Origin: Phoronis ovalis | Lineage: Eukaryota; Phoronida; Phoronidae | DNA: 15,081 bases | Direction: 5' to 3' | NCBI GenBank assembly: GCA_028565635.1 | Contig: JAOXYB010029212.1 | Coordinates: 1 to 15,081 of the forward strand | Shown: positions 1 to 12,600 of the stretch, piece after piece | Layout: every line of letters starts with the position of its first letter | How positions within the stretch are numbered: the first letter of the stretch is position 1 | Program-made: the position numbers and the translations under genes | The notes under the pieces: generated by a model | The model's input: the letters and a program-made list of their open reading frames with translations, nothing else | Database searches by the model: none | Told to the model about the DNA's origin: nothing

Positions 1-501
1 GAGACAGGCATGCGCCAACTCATTTTCATCACTTCTACTGTACTTATAAAACATGTATGCTTCATATTAATAATATGACATTCCTTTCGCTCAAATAGCC
101 AATTTAAACAGCGTACAATGATGATTCTTCGAATCGTCGTTGTCTTGTTTTAATTTTAATTAGCAGTTCATATATTAAATTAACTTAACCTAAAATGTAT
201 GAATATTAATAAAACATTTATTAGTTAAATTGTATATAAACTGATAGTGACTAATTCTGAATTCCAATAACGGATACAACACTCTTCTTTGTTATTTGTA
301 CTATATATAAGATATTTTAATATTTTATTGTGTGTTTAAAAACATACAATTAATACGATTAATCGTCTTAATATATTTATAATTTGACACATGATAGTTA
401 ATACTGCATTTTTTATTTAAAACAGATTTTTCCAAAAAAAAATGTTGATTATGTTCTATATATTAATTATTTGTACATATTTTTTAAATTTTAAATTACA
501 G
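1..501 (+). other. End of an upstream intron
   Basis: This AT-rich stretch shows no frame that continues the ABCA protein upstream, so it is taken as the 3' part of the intron before the first visible exon. The exon with the Q-loop and Walker A should lie further upstream. The only structure noticed is a short hairpin, gattc-ttc-gaatc at 123-135. Confidence 0.75.
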
Positions 502-621
502 ATTGACCAAGTGTTAGAGGATGTAGATTTAACAGACAAAAAAGATACCATGTCAAAGAATTTAAGTGGTGGTCAAAAACGTAAACTTTCTGTAGCTATG
601 GCACTTATTGGAGATCCAAAG
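502..621 (+). CDS. ABCA5: ABCA exon with ABC signature motif of NBD1 (residues 1-40)
   Basis: This exon follows a tttaaattacag acceptor and ends at an aag/gtataa donor, phase 0 at both ends. It encodes the helical subdomain and the ABC signature LSGGQ at residues 21-25 (562-576), followed by [15 protein letters not shown]. The signature loop contacts the ATP gamma-phosphate held by the opposite NBD. The run QKRKLS after LSGGQ is typical of ABCA proteins. The open frame extends upstream to 442, but that part is hydrophobic intron translation and lies before the acceptor, so it is excluded. Confidence 0.95.
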
Positions 622-3600
622 GTATAAAGACTTTAAAGAGTGATTTTTGTTGCCTATCATATAGCTAGATACTTGTGTTTAAGGAAGTTCTTGTATTTTG
701 TTAACTGGAGCTATTAAAAATTGGGCTTCTTAAATCAAGGAATGATAGGGTGTTTTTTTGAAGAATAAATGTAAGGCTGTTATCAATATCAGAAATGTAT
801 TCTTCTTTATGCATAAAAAGTACTTTTAATAATTGGGCATCAATTATGTTTGGATTTTTATGTTATTCTAAATTTTGAGCTTCTCTTCAAGTGAGGGATT
901 ATATTTGGATAAAAATAAAGAAGTTTAAAGCTGAGGTTCTATCAAAAACAAGGCTTGTATTTCAAATATATGTTAAATGTATAAGGGCTTCTATTACACT
1001 AAAGCTTCTATTTTGATTCAGTAATATAAGTTTGGACTTATTTGAATTTTACAGTTCACCCTTATTAGGATTAGATCCTAACAGTTTTGGCAGCTTGTTC
1101 CGACGATTCTCGTCGTAACCTTGTTTGTGTTTGAAGCATTCTCAGATAATGATCTCCTGTTATAAATTGGAAATTCATGTAAATTAGATTGCAAACACTC
1201 TGTTCAGTGTTTTTAAATATCTAAATAAAATTTTTGCTTTTCTTTATTGGGATCTGTGTTGGGATATATGTTAATAAACCATTACAATATTAAATACCTT
1301 TTGAACAATCATGTGGAAATTTGCACTGTTAATTGTTTCTAATTTTCTTGTCTTAGGTGATGATCTTGGATGAGCCTACAGCTGGTATGGATCCTTATTC
1401 ACGTAGACATTTGTGGTCGTTACTAAAGAAACGTCGACAAGGACGTGTAATTCTCCTCACAACACATTTCATGGATGAAGCTGATGTTTTAGCTGGTACA
1501 GTGGGAATTTTTGAAGGATTTTGTTGTGTTTTTATAGTTTTGCTTTATGTTGCATAACACTTTTGTATGTGTAATGCCAGAAAACACTTTGTGTACTAAA
1601 TATAAAAAGTGGGAGGGAATCTAGTTGCTAATTTTCATTGTTGTTTTTCAGACAGAAAAGCTGTGATTAGTAAGGGACAACTTAGATGTGTTGGATCATC
1701 TCTCTTTTTAAAGAATCGATTTGGACTTGGATACCATCTAAAGTAATTCTAATTTATGTAATACACTTGGTGACTGCTAATTTCATTGTTAAATTTGTTC
1801 AGCAACATCTCAGTATTTGGATATACTTACACGACTTAATTTTTATAGTAACTTTTAAAAGGTTGAGGTATATATTGTACAAATGCAATTGTATCCAAGC
1901 TTGCTGTTTGTATTTGCATTGTTTTGTCAGTTGAAGAATGATTTTCTGATTTAAAAGTAATTCTGCTCATTATAATGCAAACGCTAAGTGACACCTGCTC
2001 GCAAATGTATCCTTGTTTATAAAACAAACTGTAAATGAACAGATTCAAATTCAGTTTCAGAATTTTAGTTACTAAGTGACTTGTGTACAACTACAGTATT
2101 ACATAATTATTATAATTATAAAACTGTTAGGTATAACTACCTATTATGTATGTGCAAATAACAAAAAACAAGTGGTTTTGTCTAAATGTGTGGTTTATGA
2201 ATCTTTTAATACTATATCAGTGAATGCAAGAAAAATTAAATTATTAAGTACCAAAATATATTTTAAATTACAGCATGGTAATTGACCCTATTTGTATTAA
2301 AGCAGAGGTTCAAAACCTGGTTCTTCAATATGTTCCTACTGCTGGTGAGGCACGACATCATGGAATGGAACTAGCTTTCACCTTACCACATAAAGATGTT
2401 GACACATTTCCAGGTAAAAGCTAAGAATGCACAAGAAGATATATGTTTCCCTCTAAAGTTGAATAGTCTATCAAGCTCTACTGCAAACTCTCTGCCTAGG
2501 ATTTGTTTTAATAAAAAAACTGTCTTTTATTGTCAAACAACTGTTTTAAATACATTACAGCTTTAAAGTTGGGTTCCCTGCTATTTTCGCTAAAAATGGT
2601 AGAAATCGACTAAATGATTTTTCATAAAATATTAACTCTACTAGAGAAACTGAAACAAATTTCCCAAACATTGCGCGGAGAAAATTACCTGTTGGGAACT
2701 GAAGATTATTATGTATCCTGCTTCCAGTTAATTTTTGTGCAGGCATGACCATCAAAATATTTTGCTATTACACTTTGTAGATTACCCCCAGAAAAATACA
2801 ACCTAACAACTGACAAAATTCATAACTTTGCCCTGGCTCAAATAATCCTATCAAATTTTGGAATATTTTACTTTAAGAAACCAATGTTAGTTTTAATCTC
2901 TTGCACAATGATTTCCCTTTCAAACAGAAACAACCAAAAAAGCCAGCGCCAAGGAGGAAAAAAGAAAAAATCATAAATTTAAGGTTTTCGCACTCTTCAC
3001 TAGCACTGTGATTTAAATCAATTGTGACCTTATGCCATGTGTCTAAGTATCATATGATGACAACCAGTAATTTAACTTGGAATTATCCTTGCTCAGATTG
3101 GGAGTCTTTTTGTGTATGGAGCTGGATGTGCCGTTGACTCGTGTGCCTTTTCTGGCAAATTTTGGATATATTTTGGGACACCTATAATCTGGGAATAGTT
3201 TTTGATAGTCATGAATTCCTTTGGAATGGTATATTGTGGGTCACAGTTTTATAGAAAATAGTTTACAATATCTCATAAGTGTTTTAAACTTAAGAAACAA
3301 TGGAAATTTCTAGTTATGTTTTGCAATTTTTCGGTGTTCATTCAAATTTCCAGATTTTTGGTATAGAGTTACTCCAAAAATGTTATCCTCAGCGATACAC
3401 TCCCACCTCACAGTAGAACAAAGTTCAGGCATATTTTTTTGTTGACTCATTGTCCAGCATTTTCTTTGATTATTTGATGTTTGCTTGAAATTATTAGCAT
3501 ATATTCCTGTTAAAACATGTTAGTTATCATAACACATGTTGAAATAATTTTTGTGCAACATCTGAACATAATAAAGGTTCTGTTGTGTAAAACAATGATC

Positions 3601-6600
3601 CGATATGTCTACATGAGCTAATAATAAACTTCTAATTTTTTATTTAGGTCTTTTTGCAGAATTAGAAGCAACTCATGGTGATGCCACTAAAGCCCAAAGT
3701 ATGGGAATTAGTAGCTATGGTGTTTCCATGACAACGCTTGAGGAAGTCTTTTTGCTCTTGGGTAAGTGCAACAAAGTGTAATATTTGTGCACTCTCTATC
3801 CATGCCATGCAGCATAAGTCACATTTTCATTGTAATTATATCTTAAAGAAACTTTCTAGCTTTTCATATCTTGGACCGATTTCAATGAAACTTTGATCAA
3901 AATGTGTGCTAGGTTTAGGAGATGAACATTAGAAGTAAAAATGCTGGTGGCCATCTTGGATTCAAAATGACTGCCCTGTGAAACACATTCTTTGATAACT
4001 TGGATAGTAACAGACCAGAATGTTTACTAGATTACAGAGATGACATTTCTAATGGAAAATTTGGCAGCCTTCTTGAATCCAAGATACCATGTAGTTTAAA
4101 AATATATCAGTTATGGTACTCACTGGCCTTAATTGATTCTTGTATATGGATATAATTGTTATTAATAATAAAACAACATAACTAATTTATAGAGGAGCAA
4201 GAGGAAGACAAAAATGGTGACTACTCAAAGAAAAAAGAAACTGGAATAACAAACCCAATCTTCACGCCTAATGAAAGTAATGAAGGATCTTTGACTATCA
4301 ACATGGAACAACATAGAACCGAGAACGAAATGACTCGTGTTGCTTTCCAACCAGCACCCATGAACACACGACACACCGTAGCATCTCTAGAAAAACCTGT
4401 GAACTTGACCAGACAAAAATTTTGGGCTCTAGTCAAAATAAGGGCACTAATTGCAATACGAAGTCCAGCTTCAATTTTTTTTCGACTATGTTTTCCTGTT
4501 ATTTTGATGCTAATTGCCCTAATTTTGAATAGATTTGTTTGGGCTGACACTGTTACAACTGTTAATAATCAACCGACAGTGTACTATCTTCAACCGTATA
4601 TTTATACTCAAACAACATTTAATGGTAACACTAGCTGGAAGGCTCCTCCATTACTGTTTCATTCATCTGATGGTAAGTTTTCCACCATTTCATTGCTTCA
4701 TATGTACAATGACTGTTTTTGCAAGCAATAAGTTTGTGCTGATTTATTGCCATTGTATTGGGTTGAAATACATCGTCTGTCAAAGTGACAAAGCAGTTGA
4801 TTATTAGCAAGTTGAATGGCATCTAATTATTTCAATAAAAGAATGTTATGAAATTTGATACTATATGTAATAAAAAAATTGGTATATTTATTATTATAAT
4901 ACTGGTGTATTTATTTTGCTGATACTTCTGAAATCTTTCCGGGCAGAATTTTAAATGGCTTGTGCCACATGTAGCTGTTTTTGTCTTTGTTCATAATTAC
5001 CTAGTACTTGATACATTTCTTTTTCATTCAGTAGTAATTTATAGTGCAAAAATATTAGTGGATTCTATCTTATTTGTGTTTTTTTTCAGACTTTGAAAAT
5101 AGTACACCACCATATTATTTCATACCTAATTACCCCTCTTTAAAGTTTGGCTTGTACACTCAAGGATTTTCTGTCATGGAGACATTCGTAAACCGAAGTG
5201 GAGATTATTTACTGTCTCATGCTCCTCACCACATTGGCTATGATTATGACCAATACAGTGTCAATACAAGCACAGTCCCTAATCAGGTATAATTTTGATT
5301 TTCAATTTGATAGTTTATACTATAATTGGTATACTATATATCATTTATTACAAATATTAAAGTTTTTGTTCATGTTCGGTCACTGCTATTGTATGCTAAA
5401 AAGGAATCTTCACACGCATTCTTGAGTAGATATTACTTAAAAAATGTTAAGATAAATGTACATTCAAAACTGACTGCAATCAATGTTTTAAGAAAACCAT
5501 GTATGACCTAGATATGGGTCAAATTAGAGATGAAATTAAAGCTGGAATCTTCATTGTTGAAACTGTAAAGCAACATATTTGTAATTTTTATGCCTATCGC
5601 ATATTATAATACATGGGCATGTAGTTGTTGGGTGTATGACACTGGTTTTGTTTGACACTTTCTTTGCCTCGCAATAACAGCTTCTGTTTTTATTGGATCA
5701 ACTTCTTTTCAATGCAGGTCAAGCTAGTGTAAGTTTGATCTGGATCACTTCCAATATGGCTTATTGGTGGCCATGTTTGTTCCCCAGATGGTACATCACA
5801 TTGCATTAAATGACGAAAAGACAATTTAGTAGGAAGGAACTGTAATAGGCTAGTAGGTGTTATTTTAGAGTGATCTTGGGTTAACTACTGATCTGAAAAT
5901 TTGTCATTTTTTTGCAGTCCAGATTGCTTTTAGCATAGATTTTGATAACTCTGACATGGTCTATAGTCACAAAGATGAAGTGTTGCCTGGATGAATCCAA
6001 AGTGGATTAAAAAAGGCCATAGGGGGGTAAAAAGTTAGGTGGTATTTTAGAATGATCTTGAAAAGTTGGTAAATTGCCAATCTGAAAATTCATCCGATGA
6101 TTTTTTCAGCCCAGATTTTGAAAACTGAGATATCGCTTTAGTTCAGAAGGTAAATAGAGGTCAAGTTGATTTTGACCAGGATCACTTCCAAACTGGCCAA
6201 CTGTTGACCAATTTTGTTTCCTAGATGGTCCCTCAATAACTGCTTCATTTTTTATTACATCAGTTTCATATTTGGTACAGGGTTAGTACAGGTAAAAATA
6301 CAGTCCAGATGTAAGTTTGACATGGATAACTTCCAATGTGGCCAACTGTTGGCCATGTTTGTTTCTGAGATGTATGTAAAGGCCAAAATAATGATCTGGT
6401 TCACTTCCAGTATAGCCAATTGGTGGCCGGCCATGTTCCCAAAATGATATGTCTATATAATGGCCTGTCTATATGGCTAGAAAGATTATGGGCATCTGTC
6501 TGCCAAAGCAGACTTGTTTCTCCTGAATTAGATAAAAACTTCTTAATTTTTAATTAGTAAGTACTAACTCTTAATTAATTTGTTCTTTATTGTTTTATAG

Positions 6601-9600
6601 TGTGCTGTATGATGCATCTTAATTGTTCTACACAACTATTTACAACACTATATCAGCAGGTGAAGGTATACAAGTACAATGTATACAGCATGACATTGTT
6701 GTGCATGCATTGTTTTAGTCTTACATTAATTTTTTACTTCTTTGCAGCTGACAGATACCAACTTTACAATGTGGTACAATGGTTCTGCTATTCATTCCCT
6801 ACCAGCAGGCTTGAACATGATCAGTAATGCCATATTACGATCTTCTGTGTCATGGCCGAATGTCTCAGATTTAAAAGATATGCCAATATGGATGAATAAG
6901 TAAATAAATAAAATCCAAAAAATATAAAAAATTGTGAAAGGAATTTTAAGTACAATAAGTGTATCAGTGTTTTTTATACTACCTTTTCCATTAATTGATA
7001 TTTTGTAAATGTTGAGACTTTTCTTAAAAATTTGATTCCTTACTATATATGTCATTGTTTAAGGACTTGTCTGAGACTGATGCTTGAACAATTTTTATTT
7101 TAAATTTTAGAATTAATGCAAGCAGCTATCCTTGGCCTGAAACAACTAGTTCATTATCCTTCAGTTTTGGGGCTTTCTTTGTGGTCATGTTATGTGGCAT
7201 GGCATTTACAGTCGTTCCACCTGGATTGGGGGGAGATGTTGTCAAAGACAGAGAGGTATGTACTATAATCTAATTTTAATTGTATTTTACCAGTTGAAGC
7301 AATATGTGTGTCATGTTGACAATTCATGCTACATGAATGTAGCTCAATCTTTGTCTGAATAGTAGCCTGTTTTCTGGCCAAAGATGATTCTAGAATATAT
7401 AGAACTCTTAGTTCCTTAGAGTTTTATATATCTATGGATGGATTAATAGATTAATATTTTGCTATTTGCAAATTTTGCTCTTTGTTTCTTTGCAACAAAA
7501 ATATTAACAAATTATTTATTTAACAATGACACATAAATATTCAAAGTTAGGCATTGTACTCGAAACCATGGCATCTTTAAATACAAGTATATGTACCTGT
7601 ACGTAAAATTTAAAAAATTGGGAATGAATCAATGCTTCAGGCTTTTTTTGTAGAAGTACATCAATTTGAAAGAAATGGATGTTACCTAGTACTTTTTATG
7701 TAAATAACACAACATTATCCAAATTGAACTCTGACTGATTATTTATAAAACAATATGAAGTAACTAAGATACTTCGTAATTACAGTAATTCAATAGTACC
7801 TGTATCCAGTTTACCAAAAAAAATCACGTATTAATTGATAAATTGTATTTACTATAAGTGGTTCAATATTTTTTTAGGTTAAAGCCAGGAGTCAGTTGCG
7901 TACTTCTGGAGTGACAAATGATATGTACTGGGCATCAACAATTTTTTTTGACTGTGTCCAGGTGTATGCCGTCATGATTTGCTTTATTATTCTCATCCTA
8001 TGCTTTCAGGTAATTTTTTGTTAAATGTTCAATATACTACATAACTGTAAGTATTTTATGTGTAATTTTTGCTGCCTATCCTATCTATAGGATATGCAGC
8101 ATTGTTATAGTCCTTGGCGTGGCAATGTAAACAATGAGCAATATGTAGGAATTTACCTTTAGCTAATAGTAACTGTTCCAGGATGAAAAAAGTGCAGGCA
8201 ATAAGAATATTAAGTAGAAAGAGAAATATATGTAATATGATTTTCAATTGTGACATGGAGTTTTGAAGAAATAAGCCATTAACGGTATTTTCTTTTAGTA
8301 AAGTATTGTATATATTTCATAATGACACAATTTGCTAATTGCATGTTAATGTCATAGAAAGTAGTACATGTTTATGTTATAATGTATTAAAAGTACAATT
8401 TGCTTTTAATAGTATGACTAATAGCACATGTGACGTGGAATCAGTAGAATTGAGATCTGTTTGGAATGTGCTATAAAAGCAAAATATATATTTAATTTGT
8501 AGTCATAGACATTTGAGGTTTGTTCATGGACAGGACCTGAGTGTACAATCATAGATGGCAAGTTTTACAAAAATGTTATTATAATGTTAGGAAAGCATCA
8601 ATATACGCAAGCTTTATTATTCCCCAATAGAGTTTTTGTCTATAAGAATAATACCTATAGATATTTTACCAAATGGTATTCTACCTCTGATAACTGGAAT
8701 AGTCTATTTTGGCCGGGTGAATAATACATGTAGTATAAAAATGGTGAATGCCATTGATATAAAGTGCTAAATGTTTGGATAGGCATAAACATAATAATAT
8801 CAAAACAATATAATAATAAAAAATATTTGAATAAAATTGATAACTGGAATAATTCAAATTAGATGGAAAAAGTCAACAAATGTATATTCCTCCATTGTGC
8901 ATTTGGTCTCGAAATAATCCAAACACTGCGCGAATATTTAAAGTAGTAATTGGTACAGGACTATCAAGGATAGATGGCGATATTCCTCCCTTCCCCATGT
9001 TCCTGAATGTTATTGTTGAGCTTACTAATGTTATTTTGAATTTTCATAAAGAAGATGATGATGATGACGACATTCCGCCATTACCTATTTGATATGTTTA
9101 ATTTTCTTATTGATACGATAAAAGTTATATCTTACTTTAAATGTGGGAGATTTTTGAACCATGGTCTTTGAAAGATGTTGTGCAAAGTATTGCATTCAGA
9201 GTTGAGGAAGGGTGTCACATGTGACATATTCAGGGCACAGCCACTAGAAGAAGGCAACATACAGCACTTTCAACCAGAGATCGAGTACTTATGTTCTTCA
9301 TGTGGCTACAAGTTTACCTGGCATTTGATGTCTTCGGTTCTCTGCTTAACACCACTGTAGACATAGCATACAACGAAGTACATTACATATTGACCATAAT
9401 GCACGTGTTTTATGTTCCAAGAGAGTTGTGATGGCGTGATCTTCAGATGTGCAAGGAATGAAAAGTAAATAATAAATGTCGAGAAATTTCCCAGCATAGT
9501 TGGTATCATTGATGGAACCCCTATTCATATTAATATGCCCTACTACAAAGGATGTACTATAGAAGAAATAGGGGCTTTTATTTTATAAATTTGATTGTTG

Positions 9601-12600
9601 TGGTGGACACTGAGGGATGTTTTGTATTTGGAACGGCACGCTTCTTTGACCATGATCATGATGCTGCATGCTGCACCTACCTCGAATGGGTTTAGGGCGA
9701 TATTTAAATCTGTCCCAGAATTCTTTCATTTTAGCGGAGAGCGGTATCCCACAAGAAGAGCCTTTAATTTGTCCCATCCGACAGGGACAGATTTTTCCAT
9801 TTTATCCATAGGCAAAGGATCAATATGGAAATTGGAAAAAAACGGGTAATATGTTGAGCACCGGATTCGAGAGTTGTGGATCTATAAAGCAATTAGTTCA
9901 AATTACCATGGAAATAAGGCTTTAGCTCCACTTGTCTAAAGTCTGTATGGCTTTATGAACAAGAGACACCGACGCACTGTCGTTATGCGTTTGGTGCCGT
10001 TAACTATTTGTGATTATTTTATACTGACATTGAGATAGAATCAATTTTGTGACAAGCAGACAGTTTGTGAGTTCCTAAGTTCAAAATATGAAATCTTTAT
10101 AAGAATTAAGTGATATTACAAATATTATTATTGAAAGGTTATTATTAAAATTGTAAACAAAAATCTTATCTAGTTTATTTTTAAATCAACTTAGCAAACA
10201 GGAAATATAATCTGTGGGCATCTATCCACATTTCATGTAAAATAATATACATGTAATAAAAATTTTAAAAAATTGTTCCTGTTTTTATAGTGAAGCAAAC
10301 TAAAAACACAATCAATTCTTTTAGAATCCTTATTAATCACTATCATTTCTTATTTTGCATATCAATGCCTTATGTAATATCTACTGTCGATAGATCCTCA
10401 TACTGTAGAACTCACACTAAGAATATCATGCTACCTTCCTAACTAGTGCATAAGTTACCTATTCTCCTTGTACGAAATAGATTAAACCAGCGAGTGAGGT
10501 AAAACCTCTTTCAGTGATATAAATACCTGGTATTATCCTTATAGACAAAAACTCTAATGCCATATGATAGTTACTGCAATAAGATGTTTATGACATAATT
10601 TCAACCTCACTGCTTCACTGGGTTTTAAAAACAACTTTGCAGTGTTTGAGAAAAAATTGTGATTCACAATTATATAGCTCGCTGGTGATATCTATAACAT
10701 AGTTTAACAAGTTTAAAGACATTTCCTAATTCATTGCTATGCAAAATGCCTCATGGAGCTTTGCAATCATGGAAAAATGTGACAAATAAAACTTCAGTTA
10801 AGGCCAAATATTTGATTCAAGTTAAGGGCAATTATTTGTCAGAAGTAATCTTGCAGATTTCACGAACAATGAGTAATGTTGGGAATTTCATGAAATTTGG
10901 ATTCATTTGATAGGTTTTTCAAACATGGCATAGTACGTTGTTTTTGACGCTCGAAATTATGTGAGAAAATGACAATGTTTTCATTTTATGTGACTGTTCT
11001 TTTGATGTAAGGAACTGGATTATCATTGTCTTCTTTTAATTTCAGGTGGAGATGTTTTTTAATGGGGGTGCAATGTTGTGCCTAGTGCTGCTGTGTTTGT
11101 TCTATGGCTTTGTTAACATGCTGGTGATGATTAACTTGTCATTCCTGTTTGATAAAGCAGATACTAGCCTGAGTGTTCTTCCTACATTGTCCTTCTTCGT
11201 AAGTTGAAAGATAAACTTCTTAATATTTGTATTTCATTCATCATTCTAGAATTATTATGTTTAGAAAAAACTTAAATCTAGTTCAGTTGGCTAAGTCATC
11301 ATTCAGACAGTGTAAAACAGTTTTTTTTAATAGAATAATTGTATTATTTTATTCCTGTTACAAAATAAATAAGTTAAAGTGTTTAGTGCTGCTTGGGACA
11401 ACTTTTTCACAAGTACACTTTGAGTAAAATTTTGAGTGGTTCTAATCAGTGAAAAATTAAACTAATAAAAGCAATTTAACATTTTTGGAAACAACCAAGT
11501 TGTACCCTGGTGCATATACAAAACCGCTTTGTGACATGGCATAATGATGTAGATAATTTCTGTTGTGACAGAACAATGGGAGGGGGAATATAGGGTATAC
11601 GTAGTGATCTCACCCGCGAAATAAAATTACCTTTTCATGAAAGGTCTATTAAAGTAGAAAAATATACCAATTTTCATGTAATAAATCTCATTCTTCATGT
11701 TTATTGATATATTTGTATAAGACAGGTCGGTTAGGGAAACACATTTTTAAATCATGAATATAATGGTACAATCGTGTCAACAGAAAAACGTTACTTTATC
11801 ATTCACAATGGTGATCATCAATTTGAAATTTGTACACATGCTATACTTTTGTCTATATCGGCAACATATCCTAGTGTATGTATTTTTTTGCTCCGTGCTT
11901 AGATCCTTACAGAAATAACAGAATTCAGGATTATTCAAACACTTCTTGACAGGCTAAAGCTATGAATCAACACTGGTTAATCCCATCATAAAAATCTGTG
12001 TAACTGTCACAAATGAGTAGTTTGCATTTTATCGTACCAGAGCATAACTCAGAAAACTACTGTAACATAAAATACCAAAAGATTTATTAACTTGTTTATC
12101 ACATGATTGTGTATACTAATCATTACTTGTGTGCCTTTTGATGGGCAGTGATAGTGAACTTATGCTTTACATTTAGGCATAATTAAAGGATGTCAAATGT
12201 TGCTTTAAATTAGGTCTTAATTGATGTCAAATGTCTGTATTTTAGTTGTTGTGTTCACTTGTTAATCTTTTCATGATTTTCAGGTTGCATTGTTTCCATA
12301 CATACTTGTTGGGATGATGAGTTCATTTCCAGAAGTTGCAAATATCGCTTTTATACTCCATACAATTTTTAGTATAATCGATCCTCTCTATGCAGGCTAT
12401 GGTGGTCTGAATTATATCGCAAGGGTGAGTTCATTTTGTTTTACTCAACCAAGATCTAAGTAAAAGATAATCTGCATATAGAGTCTTTTATCAAGCAAAT
12501 TTAATGACAATGTAAAGGTATTGTTTAAAGTCTAGTATTGAATTTACTGTGCATGTAAAGTGATTTGGAAGATACAAGCATGTTTACATAAAGCATTAAT

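Larger units (their letters stand above)
8625..10559. mobile_element. Candidate degenerate DNA transposon bounded by 31-base inverted repeats
   Basis: The arms 8625-8655 and 10529-10559 are reverse complements at 29 of 31 positions, with cores agagtttttgtctataag and cttatagacaaaaactct. Weaker similarity continues inwards to about 8712 on the left and 10472 on the right (shared ctgg....a.tctattt). The 1.9-kb interior contains a scrap that resembles a PIF/Harbinger transposase (9475-9585) and no intact gene. A three-base target duplication, expected for Harbinger, could not be fixed by eye because the outermost boundary is unclear. An alternative is two MITEs inserted in opposite orientation. 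Confidence 0.5.
8010..11045 (+). other. Large intron, phase 0, 3036 bases, carrying a transposon relic
   Basis: The longest intron in the window. It holds a near-perfect palindrome soon after the donor (8071-8100) and a candidate dead DNA transposon (8625-10559). The flanks 8101-8624 and 10560-11045 are AT-rich without recognised content. Open frames within it, on both strands, are short and mutually overlapping. Confidence 0.8.

Noticed and set aside
442-501. Upstream open frame before the LSGGQ exon with an apparent Met start
   Set aside because: It lies before a good acceptor at 500-501, is AT-rich intron translation, and an ABC transporter cannot start at the signature motif.
1496-1557. 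Extension of the Walker B exon to the stop at 1558
   Set aside because: The added residues are hydrophobic and unlike any ABCA; splicing at 1495/1652 yields the conserved ADRKAVIS run.
2555-2755. Reverse-strand open frame of 66 codons
   Set aside because: No domain, no splice context, and intronic composition.
4221-4550. Reverse-strand open frame of 109 codons
   Set aside because: It is antisense to the 480-base ABCA exon, whose forward frame carries the linker and helix; this is a shadow.
8880-9092. Forward open frame with an Asp-rich run near its end
   Set aside because: The run comes from a short gat/gac repeat; no domain or splice context was seen. It may be decayed transposon coding sequence, but it cannot be assigned.
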